64,000 bases of DNA from Streptomyces niger (GCF_000718305.1 NZ_JOFQ01000026.1:1-64000), one strand, 5' to 3'; shown: positions 34,944-45,813, numbered from the stretch's first letter. A program made the numbers and translations. Notes: generated from the sequence alone by a model not told the origin.

Positions 34944-35243
34944 ATGCGCTACCGGCTCACGTTCATCGCGGGACTGGCCATCGGATACGTGCTCGGCACG
35001 CGGGCCGGGCGGGAGCGGTACGAACAGCTGCGCAAGAGCGCACGGCGGATCGCGCAGAACCCCGCCGTGCGCAACACCGCCGAGTCCGCCGCGCAGACCG
35101 GGCGGGAGGCCGCGACCAAGGCGTACGACACGGTGTCGGCCAAGGTGGGCGACAAGATGCCGAACTCCGTGACGGACCGCGTGCGTTCGCTGCGCGAGCA
35201 GCGCCCGGGCACGGAGGACGACTGGGGCACCAGCAACACCTGA
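34944..35243 (+). CDS. YtxH-like small membrane-associated protein
   Basis: A 99-residue protein with one N-terminal hydrophobic segment (LTFIAGLAIGYVLGTRAG), then a charged helical region (REAATKAYDTVSAKV). This pattern matches the YtxH/DUF883-like group, which often responds to envelope stress. AAGGGTGGAG precedes ATG 34944. A strong terminator follows, so it is probably transcribed alone. Confidence 0.8.
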   Translation: MRYRLTFIAGLAIGYVLGTRAGRERYEQLRKSARRIAQNPAVRNTAESAAQTGREAATKAYDTVSAKVGDKMPNSVTDRVRSLREQRPGTEDDWGTSNT

Positions 35244-35278
35244 TCTTCCTCCGCCGGGAGCACCCGGCCGGACCCACC

Positions 35279-35322
35279 GGTCTCCCCGGGCCGCCGTCGC
35301 GCGACCCGGGGAGACCGCTTTT
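35279..35322 (+). terminator. Intrinsic terminator after the YtxH-like gene
   Basis: GGTCTCCCCGGG at 35279-35290 pairs perfectly with CCCGGGGAGACC at 35305-35316. TTTT follows at 35319-35322. The 12-bp GC-rich stem and T-run make this a clear terminator, ending 35 bp before the FGGY kinase start. Confidence 0.9.
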
Positions 35323-35357
35323 CCGTACCGTCCGCCCCATGCGGCATCATCAGGCGC

Positions 35358-36803
35358 ATGGGGATAGTCGCCGGGTTGGACAGCTCGTCCGAGAGCACAC
35401 GCATCGTCGTCTGTGACACCGAGAGTGGTGCCGTCGTCAGGCAGGGGTACGCCCCGCACCCTGACGGGAAGGGACCCGATGTCGATCCGCAGACGTGGCT
35501 GATGTCACTCGGCGAGGCGGCCGCCGACGGGCTCCTGGAGGGGGTTCAGGCCATCGGCGTCTCGGCCCAGCAGCACGGGCTGCTGCCGCTGGACGGCGAG
35601 GGTTCCCTCATACGTCCCGCGCTGATGGGCAACGACAAGCGGGCGCAGAGCGCGGCGGCCGACCTGATCGACGCGCTCGGCGGGCGCTCGGCGTGGGCGC
35701 AGGGCGTGGGCTCCGTGCCGCACGCCGCGCAGCCGGTGGCGAAGCTGCGCTGGCTGGCGCGGCACGAGCCCGAGAACGCGGCCCGCGTCGCCGAGATCAT
35801 GCAGCCGCACGACTGGCTGGTCTGGCAGCTGCTGGGGCGCCCCGCGCGCCGCACGACGGACCGCAGCGGCGCCTCGGGGACCGGGTTCTGGTCGGCGGCG
35901 AGCGGCACGTACCGCCCGGACCTGGTCGAGCTGGCGCTCGGGCACCAGGTGCGGCTCCCCGAGGTGCTCGGCCCGGCCGACGCGGCCGGGGTGACGCCCG
36001 AGGGCCTGCTGATCTCCGCCGGTACGGGCGAGACGATGGCGGCGGCCTTCGGGCTCGGCGTCGGCATCGGCGACGCGGTGGTGTCGCTGGGCGCCTCCGG
36101 CTCGGTCTTCGGCATCCACCACGAGGCGCTGGCCGACTCCACGGGCACGATCACGTCCTTCGCGGACGCGACGGGCATGCACCTGCCGGTCGTGCACGTC
36201 AACAACGCCGTGCGGGTGCTGCGCGGCATGGCGGACGCGCTGAGCACCGACCTGGAGGGCCTGTCGGACCTGGCGTTGAAGTCGTCGCCCGGCGCCCACG
36301 GAATGGTGCTGCTGCCGTACCTGGAGGGCGAGCGCACCCCGCACCTGCCGCACACCGCGGGCTCGCTGCACGGGCTGCGGCGGGAGAGCATGAAGCCCGA
36401 GCACATGGCGCGGGCCGCGGTCGAGGGCATGCTGTGCGGGCTGGCGGACGCGCTGGACGTGCTGCGCGGCAGGGGCGTGCAGGTGCGCCGGGTGTTCCTG
36501 CTGGGTGCCGCAGCGGAGCTGGGCGCCGTACAGGCCGCGGCGCCCGCGCTCCTGGGCGCGCAGGTCGTGGTGCCGCAACCGGCGGACTACGCGGCGCTGG
36601 GCGCGGCCCGGCAGGCGGCGTGGGCGCTGGGGCTCGCGCACGGCACGCACACGGCGCAGGAGCCGCCGGCCTGGCCGGCGGCGGCCTGCCAGGTGTTCGA
36701 GCCGGGCGAGGAGCTGGCCGTGGGCCAGGCGGTGCGGCAGCAGTACGCGACGGTGCGGGACGAGGCATATCCGGGCGCCTTCGAGGAGGCGTCGACGGGC
36801 TGA
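35358..36803 (+). CDS. FGGY-family carbohydrate kinase (xylulokinase-like)
   Basis: A 481-residue sugar kinase of the FGGY fold. The N-terminal ATP loop is AGLDSSSESTRIVV. It has SAQQHGLLPLD near the sugar site, TDRSGASGTGFW, ISAGTGETMAAAFG, and the C-terminal LLGAAAELGAVQAAAPALL. It most resembles XylB-type kinases that phosphorylate pentuloses. There is no isomerase or transporter next to it, so the sugar is uncertain. No strong ribosome-binding site is visible before ATG 35358. Confidence 0.88.
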   Translation: MGIVAGLDSSSESTRIVVCDTESGAVVRQGYAPHPDGKGPDVDPQTWLMSLGEAAADGLLEGVQAIGVSAQQHGLLPLDGEGSLIRPALMGNDKRAQSAAADLIDALGGRSAWAQGVGSVPHAAQPVAKLRWLARHEPENAARVAEIMQPHDWLVWQLLGRPARRTTDRSGASGTGFWSAASGTYRPDLVELALGHQVRLPEVLGPADAAGVTPEGLLISAGTGETMAAAFGLGVGIGDAVVSLGASGSVFGIHHEALADSTGTITSFADATGMHLPVVHVNNAVRVLRGMADALSTDLEGLSDLALKSSPGAHGMVLLPYLEGERTPHLPHTAGSLHGLRRESMKPEHMARAAVEGMLCGLADALDVLRGRGVQVRRVFLLGAAAELGAVQAAAPALLGAQVVVPQPADYAALGAARQAAWALGLAHGTHTAQEPPAWPAAACQVFEPGEELAVGQAVRQQYATVRDEAYPGAFEEASTG

Positions 36804-37002
36804 GCGCCGGGACCGCCGGTCCGAACGGCCCCGCGGGGCGAGACGCACCCGGGGGGCGAGAGCCGGGCGGCCGGTGAGGGAGCCGGACGCGCCGGTCGCC
36901 GGGCGCTTCGGTCGCCTCGCCGCGTTTCAGGAGGCGACGGCGGGCGGAGCCCTGCTTCCGGCTTCCCGGGCCGCTGCGAGCCGGGGTCGGGCCGGTGCGG
37001 CG

Positions 37003-38217
37003 TCAGTCCAGGTAGCCGCGGAGCTGGTCGGCGAAGGCGTGGTCGCGGAGCTTGTTGAGGGTCTTGGACTCGATCTGGCGGATGCGTTCGCGGGTGACGC
37101 CGAAGATCCGGCCGATCTCCTCCAGGGTGCGCGGTCGGCCGTCGACCAGGCCGTACCGCAGCTGGACGACCTTGCGTTCGCGTTCGCCGAGGGTGGAGAG
37201 CACCGCTTCGAGGTGCTCGCGCAGCAGCAGGAAGGCGGCGGACTCCACGGGGGACGCGGCGTCGCCGTCCTCGATGAGGTCGCCGAGCGCGACGTCGTCC
37301 TCCTCGCCGACGGGCGCGTGCAGCGAGACCGGCTCCTGGGCGAGGCGGAGGACCTCGCTGACGCGTTCCTCGGGCAGGTCCAGGTGGGCGGCGACCTCCT
37401 GGGGCGTCGGTTCGTATCCGCGCTCCTGGAGCATGCGGCGCTGGACCCGTACGACCCGGTTGATGAGCTCGACGACGTGGACCGGGACGCGGATGGTGCG
37501 GGCCTGGTCGGCGAGGGCGCGGGACATGGCCTGGCGGATCCACCACGTCGCGTAGGTCGAGAACTTGTAGCCGCGGGCGTAGTCGAATTTCTCGACGGCG
37601 CGGATGAGGCCGAGGTTGCCCTCCTGTACGAGGTCGAGCATGGTCAGGCCGCGGCCGACGTAGCGCTTGGCGACCGACACGACCAGGCGGAGGTTGGCCT
37701 CGATCAGGCGGCGCTTGGCCATCCGGCCCAGCACCACCAGCTTGTCGAGGTCGACGGCGAGCTGGGAGTCGAGGTCGGGGGTGTTGCCGAGCTTCGCCTC
37801 GGCGAACAGGCCGGCCTCGACCCGGCGGGCCAGTTCGACCTCTTCGGCGGCCGTGAGCAGCGGGATCCGGCCGATCTCCCGGAGGTACTGGCGAAAAAGA
37901 TCGGAGGACGGGCCGCCCGCTTCGGGCCTGGAAGGCGGCTCGGGCGGCGTCTCGGGTGCCGGATCCGGCTCGTCGGCCAGCATCTCGGGGGCGGGCGGCT
38001 CGGCCTGCTGGGGCACGGTGGCGGCCGCGGCGGCCGGCGCGTCGGCGAGGCTCGGGGTCTGCACGGGGGCGACCTCCAGGGTGATCGCTGCTGAGGCGGC
38101 ACAAAGGTCGGGTACGGCTGCGGCCGAGCCGCCGTCCGTCCCGTACATCAAGAGCGGGTTGGCGTCGGACTCCGGGTCGTTGCATCCGGATCCGTCGCGC
38201 TCCGAGGACTCAGGCAC
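37003..38217 (-). CDS. hrdA: RNA polymerase sigma-70 family factor HrdA-like
   Basis: A 404-residue primary-type sigma factor. About 100 acidic, Pro/Ala-rich residues precede region 1.2 ([18 protein letters not shown]). Region 2 covers roughly residues 172-235 ([38 protein letters not shown]). Region 4 has [20 protein letters not shown] and the DNA-binding [17 protein letters not shown]. The length fits HrdA (about 396 in S. coelicolor) better than HrdB (about 511). Its place beside dnaG matches the S. coelicolor hrdA-dnaG order. GTG 38217 is the start. It probably directs a subset of vegetative promoters. Confidence 0.9.
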   Translation of the reverse strand: MPESSERDGSGCNDPESDANPLLMYGTDGGSAAAVPDLCAASAAITLEVAPVQTPSLADAPAAAAATVPQQAEPPAPEMLADEPDPAPETPPEPPSRPEAGGPSSDLFRQYLREIGRIPLLTAAEEVELARRVEAGLFAEAKLGNTPDLDSQLAVDLDKLVVLGRMAKRRLIEANLRLVVSVAKRYVGRGLTMLDLVQEGNLGLIRAVEKFDYARGYKFSTYATWWIRQAMSRALADQARTIRVPVHVVELINRVVRVQRRMLQERGYEPTPQEVAAHLDLPEERVSEVLRLAQEPVSLHAPVGEEDDVALGDLIEDGDAASPVESAAFLLLREHLEAVLSTLGERERKVVQLRYGLVDGRPRTLEEIGRIFGVTRERIRQIESKTLNKLRDHAFADQLRGYLD

Positions 38218-38386
38218 CGTTTCTCAGTGTGGAGTACGACACACTCCCGCCACGAGGGGCGTGCGACGACTTTTTGCATTCAGCGGGTGACCGGTCGGTT
38301 ACGGAGAACGAGCCGGTCCGGCCGGGGCGGCGCCGCCGGCCCACGGAGCCGCATGGGCCGGCCGCGGCTTCGTAGGCCGGCGGCCG

Positions 38387-40297
38387 TCAGAGCGCCGCGG
38401 CGCCGCGCTCCCGGAGGGACTGGGCGTACTGCTCCAGGACCCACAGCTCCTGCTGGAGGGCGGTGTAGGCGTCGTCGCCGGTCCGGGGGTCGTGGCGCTG
38501 GAGCGCGCCGTGGATCTCGGTGCAGCGCTGCCGTACGGCGGCGAGGCGTACGGCGACGAGCTGGACGCCCGCGTACAGCTCGTCGGGGTCCCGGCGGGTG
38601 TGCAGGGGCTCGACGGCCAGCTCCGTGACCATCGAGCGCACCGTGTCGTCGGGCGCGGCCTCGCGGACGCGGGTGAGGAAGCCGGCGTCCGCCGCGGCCG
38701 TGCCGCCGGCGTCCTCGATGCAGCGGCGTACGACGGCGTACGGCGGCGCGGTGAACTCGTCGACGCCGTACGCGTCGAAGGTCGGCGCGACCAGGTCGGG
38801 GCGTTGCAGGGCGAGCTTGAGCAGCTCCCGTTCGACGCGGTGCGCCGGACTGCGGAGGTTCAGCGCGGGGCCGCGGGGGGCCTCGGGCACTGCGGGCTGC
38901 GCGGGCTCGGGGCCGCGCCGCTGCGGCTTGCCCTGGTCGCGCGCGTCCCGGGCGTCCCGGCCGCGCTCGCGGGCCCAGCGGGCCAGCTGGGAGACGCGGC
39001 GGACCACGAACTGGGTGTCCAGGATGCCGAGCAGCCCGGCCAGCTGGACGGCGGACTCGTGCTGGATCGAGCTGTTCTTGATGTTGGCGACGATGGGCGC
39101 GGCCTCGTCCAGCGCGGCGGCCCGGCCGACCGGGGTGGCGAGGTTGTGCCGGGCGACGAGCTGGCGCAGGGCGAACTCGAACAGCGGGGTACGGGACTCG
39201 ACCAGGTCGGCGACGGCCTGGTCGCCCTTGGCGAGGCGGAGCTCGCAGGGGTCCATGCCGCCGGGCGTGATCGCGATGGAGGTCTCTGCGGCGAACTTCT
39301 GGTCCTCCTCGAAGGCGCGCAGCGCCGCCTTCTGGCCCGCCGCGTCGCCGTCGAAGGTGAAGACCACCTCGGAGCCGCTGTTGTCCATCAGGAGCCGGCG
39401 GAGGATCTTGATGTGGCCCTCGCCGAAGGAGGTGCCGCAGGTGGCGATGGCGCTGCGGACGCCCGCGAGGTGGCAGGCCATGACGTCGGTGTAGCCCTCG
39501 ACGACGACCGCGCGGTTCCCCTTGGCGATCTCCTTCTTGGCCAGGTCGATGCCGTACAGCACGTGGGACTTGCGGTAGATCGGCGTCTCGGGGGTGTTCA
39601 GGTACTTCGGGCCGTTGTCGTCGTCGCGGAGCTTGCGCGCGCCGAAGCCGACGACCTCGCCGGCGATGTCGCGGATGGGCCACATCAGGCGGCCGCGGAA
39701 GCGGTCGATGGGGCCGCGGCGGCCGTCCTGGGAGAGGCCGGAGAGGATCAGCTCCTTGTCGGTGAAGCCGCGGCCGCGCAGGAAGCGGGTGAGGTGGTCC
39801 CAGCCGGCCGGGCTGTAGCCGACGCCGAAGTGCTGGGCCGCGGCCTGGTCGAAGCCGCGCTCGGCGAGGAACTTCCGGCCGATCTCGGCCTCGGGGCCGT
39901 CCAGCTGGTCGACGTAGAACTGCGCGGCGATCTTGTGGGCCTCGACGAGGCGGGTCCGCTCGCCCTGCTGGCGTCCGGGGGCGTAGCCGCCCTCCTCGTA
40001 CCGCAGGGTGATGCCCGCCTGGGAGGCGAGGCGCTCGATGGTCTCAGCGAAGGAGAGGTGGTCGACCTTCATGATGAAGTCGACGGTGTCGCCGCCCTCC
40101 TGGCAGCCGAAGCAGTGGTACAGCCCCTTGGCCGGGCTGACGTGGAAGGAGGGGGACTTCTCGTCGTGGAAGGGGCAGAGGCCCTTCAGATTGCCGCCGC
40201 CGGCGTTGCGGAGCTGGAGGTACTCGGACACGACGGCATCGATCGGGACCGCGTCCCGCACCGCCCGCACGTCGTCATCGTTGATCCTGCCTGCCAC
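38387..40297 (-). CDS. dnaG: DNA primase
   Basis: A 636-residue bacterial primase that makes RNA primers at the replication fork with the DnaB helicase. The N-terminal zinc ribbon has Cys41, His44, Cys62 and Cys65. The RNA polymerase core has DRFRGRLMWPIRD and the Toprim motifs AVVVEGYTDVMACH and TFDGDAAG. The C-terminal helicase-binding domain follows a charged linker. GTG 40297 is the start. It lies upstream of hrdA in the same direction with 169 bp between them. Confidence 0.97.
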   Translation of the reverse strand: MAGRINDDDVRAVRDAVPIDAVVSEYLQLRNAGGGNLKGLCPFHDEKSPSFHVSPAKGLYHCFGCQEGGDTVDFIMKVDHLSFAETIERLASQAGITLRYEEGGYAPGRQQGERTRLVEAHKIAAQFYVDQLDGPEAEIGRKFLAERGFDQAAAQHFGVGYSPAGWDHLTRFLRGRGFTDKELILSGLSQDGRRGPIDRFRGRLMWPIRDIAGEVVGFGARKLRDDDNGPKYLNTPETPIYRKSHVLYGIDLAKKEIAKGNRAVVVEGYTDVMACHLAGVRSAIATCGTSFGEGHIKILRRLLMDNSGSEVVFTFDGDAAGQKAALRAFEEDQKFAAETSIAITPGGMDPCELRLAKGDQAVADLVESRTPLFEFALRQLVARHNLATPVGRAAALDEAAPIVANIKNSSIQHESAVQLAGLLGILDTQFVVRRVSQLARWARERGRDARDARDQGKPQRRGPEPAQPAVPEAPRGPALNLRSPAHRVERELLKLALQRPDLVAPTFDAYGVDEFTAPPYAVVRRCIEDAGGTAAADAGFLTRVREAAPDDTVRSMVTELAVEPLHTRRDPDELYAGVQLVAVRLAAVRQRCTEIHGALQRHDPRTGDDAYTALQQELWVLEQYAQSLRERGAAAL

Positions 40298-40372
40298 GCG
40301 AGAATTCTACGGGGGACCACCGACAACTCCCGGGTCCGCTCCCCCGGCGGCCCCCGGCGGCCCGCCCGCTCC

Positions 40373-40822
40373 TCAGCCCGCGGCGGTCTTGAGGACGAAG
40401 CGGTGATGCGCGCCACTCGGCACGATCTCGAAGGTCTCACCGTCCGTGGTGAAGCCCATCCGCTCGTAGAAGCCGCGCGCGGAGACCCGCCCGTTGCACC
40501 ACACGTACGTGGCACCGCGCCGCGCCGCCTCCTCGATGCCGGCGCGCAGCACGGCGGCCCCGAAGCCGCGCCCGCGTACCTCGGGCGCGCTGGCCATGCC
40601 GCGGAAGCGGTAGGCGGGCACGTCCTCCTCGCCCGGCACCGGGTCGGGGAAGAAGGTCGCGCAGGCCACCACCGCGTCCCCGTCGTACGCCGCCATGTGG
40701 AAGACGCCGGGGTCGGCGTCCTCCGGGTACACGGCGGCGTCGGCGGGCAGCCCGGGGCGCAGCACCGACCAGCGGAGGTCGAAGATCTCCGCCACTGGGG
40801 CGGGCGCGGTACGGATCTGCAT
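40373..40822 (-). CDS. GNAT-family N-acetyltransferase
   Basis: A 149-residue GNAT protein. The acetyl-CoA site is in ASAPEVRGRGFGAAVL and the following helix IEEAARRGATYVWCNG, and ARGFYERMGF is typical. It transfers acetyl to an amine of unknown identity. It starts 9 bp after the stop of the flavoprotein gene upstream and may share its transcript. Confidence 0.86.
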   Translation of the reverse strand: MQIRTAPAPVAEIFDLRWSVLRPGLPADAAVYPEDADPGVFHMAAYDGDAVVACATFFPDPVPGEEDVPAYRFRGMASAPEVRGRGFGAAVLRAGIEEAARRGATYVWCNGRVSARGFYERMGFTTDGETFEIVPSGAHHRFVLKTAAG

Positions 40823-40831
40823 GCCCGCACG

Positions 40832-42097
40832 CTACGACAGGAACGTCTCCAGCGGCACCGTCGGGTCGGCCAGCGCCTCCGCGTCCAGGCCGCGCCCGGA
40901 GCGGATCATGGCCTGGAGCGGCTCGGTGACGTCCCACACGTTGACGTTCATCGCGGCGAGCAGCCGGCCGCCGCCGTCCAGCCAGCAGGCGATGAACTCG
41001 CGCTTGCCGACGTCGCCGCGGAGCACGACCTGCTCGTACGAGCCGGGCGGGGCGTATCCGGAGTACTCCAGGCCGACGTCGTACTGGTCGGAGAAGAAGT
41101 ACGGGATGCGGTCGTAGGAGACCTCCTGGCCGAGCATGGCGCGGGCCGCCGCCGGGCCGCCGTTGAGCGCGTTGGCCCAGTGCTCCACGCGCAGCCGGGT
41201 GTCCAGGACCGGGTGGGCCGCGGCGGCCACGTCACCGGCCGCGAAGATGTGCGGGTCGGAGGTGCGCAGCGAGGCGTCCACGACGATGCCGCCGCCCGCC
41301 GCGCGGTCCACGAGGGCGAGCCCGGCCTGCTCGGCGAGGGCGGTGCGGGGTGCGGCGCCGATCGCGGCGAGCACGTCGTGCGCCGGGTGCTCCTCGCCGT
41401 CGTCGGTCTGCGCGGCCAGCACGACGCCGCCCTGGCCGGTGATCTCGGTGAGCGTGGCGCCGAAGTGGAAGCGGACGCCGTGCTCGCGGTGCAGCTCGGT
41501 GAAGAGCTCGCCGATCTCGGGGCCGAGCACGCCGTGCAGCGGGGTCGGCGAGGGCTCGACGATGGTGACCTCAGCGCCGTAGGAGCGGGCCGCCGCGGCG
41601 ACCTCCAGGCCGATCCAGCCGGCGCCCGCGATCACGAGGTGGCCGTTGTCACGGCCGAGGGAGGCCAGCACGCCGCGCAGCCGTTCGGCGTGCGCGAGGC
41701 GGCGCAGGTGGTGGACGCCGGCGAGGTCGGTGCCGGGGATGTCCAGGCGGCGCGGCTCGGCGCCGGTGGCCAGCAGCAGCTTGTCGTACGCGATGAGGGT
41801 GCCGTCACCGAGCCGGACCGTGCGGGCGACCGGGTCCAGGGCGACGGCGGGCTGGCCGAGGTGCAGCTCGATGTCGCTCTGCGCGTACCAGGCCGGCTCG
41901 TGCACGAAGACGCTGTCCCGTTCGGCCTTGCCGATCAGGAAGTCCTTGGAGAGCGGCGGCCGTTCGTACGGGTGGTCGCGCTCGTCACAGATGAGGATCA
42001 CCCGGCCGCTGAACCCCTCCGACCGGAGGGTCTCGGCCGCCTTTGCCCCGGCCAGGCCACCGCCGACGATGACGAACGTCTGGTGTGCGTCGACCAC
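40832..42097 (-). CDS. Ferredoxin-reductase-like FAD/NAD oxidoreductase
   Basis: A 421-residue two-dinucleotide-binding flavoprotein. The FAD motif is FVIVGGGLAGAKAAETL, the NADH motif is LVIAGAGWIGLEVAAAA, and IFAAGDVA is the second FAD motif. It resembles reductases of cytochrome P450 or dioxygenase systems such as rhodocoxin reductase. GTG 42097 has GAGGAGG at six-base spacing; the frame open further upstream lacks such a site. No P450 or ferredoxin is adjacent, so its partner is elsewhere. Confidence 0.88.
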   Translation of the reverse strand: MVDAHQTFVIVGGGLAGAKAAETLRSEGFSGRVILICDERDHPYERPPLSKDFLIGKAERDSVFVHEPAWYAQSDIELHLGQPAVALDPVARTVRLGDGTLIAYDKLLLATGAEPRRLDIPGTDLAGVHHLRRLAHAERLRGVLASLGRDNGHLVIAGAGWIGLEVAAAARSYGAEVTIVEPSPTPLHGVLGPEIGELFTELHREHGVRFHFGATLTEITGQGGVVLAAQTDDGEEHPAHDVLAAIGAAPRTALAEQAGLALVDRAAGGGIVVDASLRTSDPHIFAAGDVAAAAHPVLDTRLRVEHWANALNGGPAAARAMLGQEVSYDRIPYFFSDQYDVGLEYSGYAPPGSYEQVVLRGDVGKREFIACWLDGGGRLLAAMNVNVWDVTEPLQAMIRSGRGLDAEALADPTVPLETFLS

Positions 42098-42274
42098 TTG
42101 CTTCCTCCTCGCTGCGGCGCAGTGCGTCTGCGCCTTGAACGCCCCCCGTTCGACCCCCGTCGGCACCCCGTTCGAAAAAGCCATACCCCCGTTCGGGCCC
42201 TCAGCACCGCCCGGGTTCGAGCGTCCCGCACAGAGCGTGATGGGGGAAGAGGGTAGGCCCTTGATGCGTCACCC

Positions 42275-43792
42275 TTAGTTGTCACGCGCGGGCGGGCGGT
42301 CCGCCGCTGCGTGGCCCCTGGGGCGGGTGAGACGGGCGTGCAGGGTGCGCGCCGAGGCGTCCGTGAGGGCCGCGATCTGGTCGATGACGGCCCGCATCCG
42401 GGCGGTGTCGTCCCCGGCCGCGTCGAACAGCGACCGGAACTGCGGGTCGAGGCCGTCCGGTGCCCGCGCGAGCAGCGCCTCCGCCAGCTCGGCGATGATC
42501 ACCCGCTGTTCGGCGCGCAGCGCCTCCTGGTCGGGACGCTGCATCACGTAGCGGTCGGCGACCGCCTTCAGTACGGCGCACTCCAGGCGCGCCTCTTCGG
42601 GGACGACCAGCTCGGCCCGGTAGCGGGTGAGCCGCCCGTCCCCGAAGGCGTCGCGGGTGGCGGTCTCGGCGGCCAGGCAGAACCGGCCGATCAGCTGGCT
42701 GGTGGCGTCCTTCAGGCGGGCCTGGGCGACCGCGGAGCCGTCGTAGCCGTGCGGCCACCACTCCTGGTCCAGCAGCCGGTCCAGCGCCGCGCCCAGCTCC
42801 GCGTCGCCGGCGCCGGGCGCGTACCGGTCGGCGGCCACCGCGAAGACCTCGGCGCGCTCGGGGTCCGCGTACAGCACGGCCGGATCCAGGTGCCCGGCGT
42901 GCAGCCCGTCCTCGACGTCGTGCACCGAGTACGCCACGTCGTCCGACCAGTCCATGACCTGCGCCTCGAAGCTGCGCGCCCCTTCGGGGGCGCCCTGCCG
43001 CAGCCACCGGAAGACGGGCAGGTCGTCGGCGTACACCCCGAACTTGCGCGAGCGCGGGTCCGCCGGGTGCCCGCCGCGCTGCCAAGGGTATTTGGTCGCC
43101 GCGTCCAGGGCGGCGCGGGTGAGGTTGAGGCCGACGCTGACGACGCGGCCGTCGTCGTCGGTGACGAACCGTTTCGGTTCGAGCCGGGCGAGCAGCCGCA
43201 GGGACTGCGCGTTGCCCTCGAAGCCCCCGCAGGCCGCGGCCACTTCGTTCAGGGCCTGCTCGCCGTTGTGCCCGAAGGGCGGGTGGCCCAGGTCGTGCGC
43301 CAGGCAGGCGGTCTCCACCAGGTCCGGGTCGCAGCCGAGCGCCGCGCCCAGTTCCCGGCCCACCTGCGCGCACTCCAGGGAGTGCGTGAGCCGGGTCCGT
43401 GGCGTGGCGTCCCAGGCGTGCGGCCGGCCCGCACCGGACGCGGTGACACCCGGCGTGACCACCTGGGTCTTGCCGGCCAGCCGGCGCAGCGCGGCGGAGT
43501 GCAGCACGCGTGCCCGGTCGCGCTGGAAGGCCGTGCGGCCCGGCCGTTTGTCCGGCTCGGGCACCCAGCGCTCGGCGTCGGCGAGCGTGTAGCCGGTGTA
43601 CTCCGGCAGCCCCGGCGCCGCCGGGTCCGTGGGGTTCGGCGGCGCGTCGGGATGCGCGGCGTACGGGAGTTGCGCACCGGGGCGCGCGTCGGGGTGCGGC
43701 GCCCGGTCGGGGCGCGCGGCAGCGTGCGGCACCGGGCCGGTGCCGTCCCCGTGCGGCGGACGGCCGGTGGGCTGAAAGGGCGTACCCGTCAT
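42275..43792 (-). CDS. dgt: dGTP triphosphohydrolase-like HD-domain protein
   Basis: A 505-residue HD-superfamily protein of the dGTPase type. Metal ligands are His in [17 protein letters not shown] and the pair in [16 protein letters not shown]. It also has [10 protein letters not shown] and [16 protein letters not shown]. It hydrolyses dNTPs to nucleosides and triphosphate. The first 65 residues are proline-rich with PHPDA-like repeats. ATG 43792 overlaps the chelatase stop by 4 bp. Confidence 0.93.
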   Translation of the reverse strand: MTGTPFQPTGRPPHGDGTGPVPHAAARPDRAPHPDARPGAQLPYAAHPDAPPNPTDPAAPGLPEYTGYTLADAERWVPEPDKRPGRTAFQRDRARVLHSAALRRLAGKTQVVTPGVTASGAGRPHAWDATPRTRLTHSLECAQVGRELGAALGCDPDLVETACLAHDLGHPPFGHNGEQALNEVAAACGGFEGNAQSLRLLARLEPKRFVTDDDGRVVSVGLNLTRAALDAATKYPWQRGGHPADPRSRKFGVYADDLPVFRWLRQGAPEGARSFEAQVMDWSDDVAYSVHDVEDGLHAGHLDPAVLYADPERAEVFAVAADRYAPGAGDAELGAALDRLLDQEWWPHGYDGSAVAQARLKDATSQLIGRFCLAAETATRDAFGDGRLTRYRAELVVPEEARLECAVLKAVADRYVMQRPDQEALRAEQRVIIAELAEALLARAPDGLDPQFRSLFDAAGDDTARMRAVIDQIAALTDASARTLHARLTRPRGHAAADRPPARDN

Positions 43793-44673
43793 ACCGCGAC
43801 GGTAGCCGCACCGGCCCCTTCGCGGTCGGACCCGGTACGCGAGCGGAGCGCCTGGTCGTAACGGTGCAGGACGAGACGCGCGAGGGCCGGGTGGTCGCCC
43901 AGGGGCGCCGCCGCGGCCTCCAGTACGGCGGCGGAGGCGGCGGCGAACCGGCCGGGCGCGGTGAAGTACGAGGCCACGACGGGCCGCAGGCCACGGGTGC
44001 GCAGCCCGTCGGCGGCCTCCTCGACGGTGGCCCCGGCGCCCGCCGCGTAACCGGGGACGACGGGTGTGCCGCCGAGCCGTGCGGACAGCAGGCGGGCGGT
44101 GCGCCCGGTGTCGGCGGCGGAGTGCGGGTCCCGGGAGCCGGCCGCCGCCAGGACTATCCCCGTGCCCGGTGCCTCGGGCCGCGTCCCGGCCTCCGTCAGC
44201 CGCTCGTGCAGCGCCTCGGCGAGCAGCGAGTGCGGTCCGAGCGCCCCGGCGATGCGGGTCCTGAGGTGCGGTGCGGCGGCGGCCGTCGCCGGTATGTCGT
44301 GCTTGAGGTGGTAGCCGCGGCCCAGCAGCAGCGGGACGAGGACGGCGTCGCCGTCCAGCTCGGCCAGCACGTCGGGCAACAATGGCGCGTTCAGTTCGAT
44401 GTGGCCGAGACGTACCGGCAGTCCGGGGCGGTGCTGCCGCACCCGGTCCAGCAGGGCCGTGACGGTCTCCAGGGCCCTGGGGTCGCGGCTGCCGTGTGCG
44501 ACTGCGACGAGAGTCGGCGTCGCGGCGGCGGTGCCGCAGCTCGGCACGGTGCGGCGACTGTGGAGTCTGACCCGGCTGAGCTGCGTACTGAGCTGTGCGG
44601 TGATCTCTGTCATGAGCTGCGCCGTACTGTCGAAGGGAACCGAAGCGGCAAGGTGCGCTTGCGACGCCGTCAT
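43789..44673 (-). CDS. Sirohydrochlorin chelatase-like protein
   Basis: A 294-residue CbiX/SirB-like protein with two related halves. The metal-site motifs are [11 protein letters not shown] and [19 protein letters not shown] in the first half, with [14 protein letters not shown] following. It inserts Fe2+ or Co2+ into sirohydrochlorin for siroheme or cobalamin. NirB, encoded about 10 kb away, needs siroheme. The first 50 residues are an extension without a clear function. ATG 44673 lacks a good ribosome-binding site, so an internal start is possible. Confidence 0.86.
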   Translation of the reverse strand: MTASQAHLAASVPFDSTAQLMTEITAQLSTQLSRVRLHSRRTVPSCGTAAATPTLVAVAHGSRDPRALETVTALLDRVRQHRPGLPVRLGHIELNAPLLPDVLAELDGDAVLVPLLLGRGYHLKHDIPATAAAAPHLRTRIAGALGPHSLLAEALHERLTEAGTRPEAPGTGIVLAAAGSRDPHSAADTGRTARLLSARLGGTPVVPGYAAGAGATVEEAADGLRTRGLRPVVASYFTAPGRFAAASAAVLEAAAAPLGDHPALARLVLHRYDQALRSRTGSDREGAGAATVAV

Positions 44674-44804
44674 GATGGGAGCGTGCCAGCGCAGAGTTGC
44701 CGGAGCGTTGCGCGGGAGTGACGAGTCGTTTCTCCGGTCTCACGCGGCCGGCCGGCCGCCGGGGAGGGCCTGCCCGTACCGCTCCGGTTCCCCGCGGGCA
44801 GCGG

Positions 44805-45806
44805 TCAGGCGCCGCGGTGGGCGTCGACCTCCTCCAGGTACGCCGCGCGCGTCTCCTCGTCCAGGAAGGAGGCCCGGAAGGAGTTCCTGGCCAGCGTGCG
44901 CAGGGTGTCCTCGTCCAGGCCCAGCGCGTCCCGCACGGCGGTGAAGTTGTCGTGCGCGTAGCCGCCGAAGTAGGCCGGGTCGTCGGAGTTGACGGTCACC
45001 AGCAGACCGGCGTCCAGCATGGCGGGCAGCGGATGGTCGGCGAGGTCGTCGATCACCCGCAGCCGGACGTTGGACAGCGGGCAGACCGTCAGCGGGATCT
45101 GCTCCGCGACCAGCCGCGCCACCAGCTCCGGGTCCTCCATGCACCGCACGCCGTGGTCGACCCGGTCCACGCCGAGGAGGTCCAGCGCCTCCCACACGTA
45201 CGCGGGCGGCCCCTCCTCACCGGCGTGCGCCACGCACTTCAGCCCGGCCTCCCGCGCCCGCGCGTACACCTCGCGGAACTTCGACGGCGGGTTGCCGACC
45301 TCGGCGGAGTCCAGCCCGACGGCGGTGATCCGGTCCAGGTACGGGCGGGCCGCCTCGAAGGTCTCCAGGGCCGACTCCGCGCTCTCGTCCCGCAGGAAGC
45401 ACATGATGAGTCGGGTGGAGATGCCGTAGGTCTCCTGCGCGGCGTCCAGGGCCCGTCCCAGGCCCTCGATGACGGTGCCGATCGGCACGCCGCGGGACGT
45501 GTGGGCCTGCGGGTCGAAGAAGATCTCCGCGTGCCGCACGCCCTGCTCCTTCGCGCGCGCGAGGTAGGCGTGCGCCAGGTCGGCGAAGTCCTCCTCGGTA
45601 CGCAGCACGGCCATCAGCGCGTAGTACAGGTTCAGGAAGGACTGCAGGTCGCTGAAGGAGTAGGCGCGGCGCAGTTCGTCCTCGGAGGCGTACGGCAGCG
45701 CGATGCCGTTGCGCGCGGCGAGCGCGAACGCCAGCTCGGGCTCCAGCGTGCCCTCGATGTGCAGATGCAGTTCGGCCTTGGGGACCGGGGGGTGGGCGGT
45801 GGTCAT
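44805..45806 (-). CDS. add: Adenosine deaminase
   Basis: A 333-residue metal-dependent deaminase. Zinc ligands are His14 and His16 in ELHLHIEGT, His in [11 protein letters not shown], and Asp in [11 protein letters not shown]. The general base His is in [12 protein letters not shown]. It converts adenosine to inosine in purine salvage. ATG 45806 is used. GGAAGG lies somewhat far upstream. It starts 7 bp from the end of the next leftward gene. Confidence 0.92.
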   Translation of the reverse strand: MTTAHPPVPKAELHLHIEGTLEPELAFALAARNGIALPYASEDELRRAYSFSDLQSFLNLYYALMAVLRTEEDFADLAHAYLARAKEQGVRHAEIFFDPQAHTSRGVPIGTVIEGLGRALDAAQETYGISTRLIMCFLRDESAESALETFEAARPYLDRITAVGLDSAEVGNPPSKFREVYARAREAGLKCVAHAGEEGPPAYVWEALDLLGVDRVDHGVRCMEDPELVARLVAEQIPLTVCPLSNVRLRVIDDLADHPLPAMLDAGLLVTVNSDDPAYFGGYAHDNFTAVRDALGLDEDTLRTLARNSFRASFLDEETRAAYLEEVDAHRGA

Positions 45807-45813
45807 GCTCGGT

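Noticed and set aside
42275..44743. One long frame joining the dGTPase-like gene to sequence upstream of 43792
   Set aside because: The upstream part is antisense-free but overlaps the chelatase gene in another frame; the ATG at 43792 in an ATGA overlap is the natural start.
44805..45806. Adenosine deaminase gene as a menaquinone (futalosine) pathway deaminase
   Set aside because: No other futalosine-pathway gene is nearby and the motifs fit ordinary adenosine deaminase.
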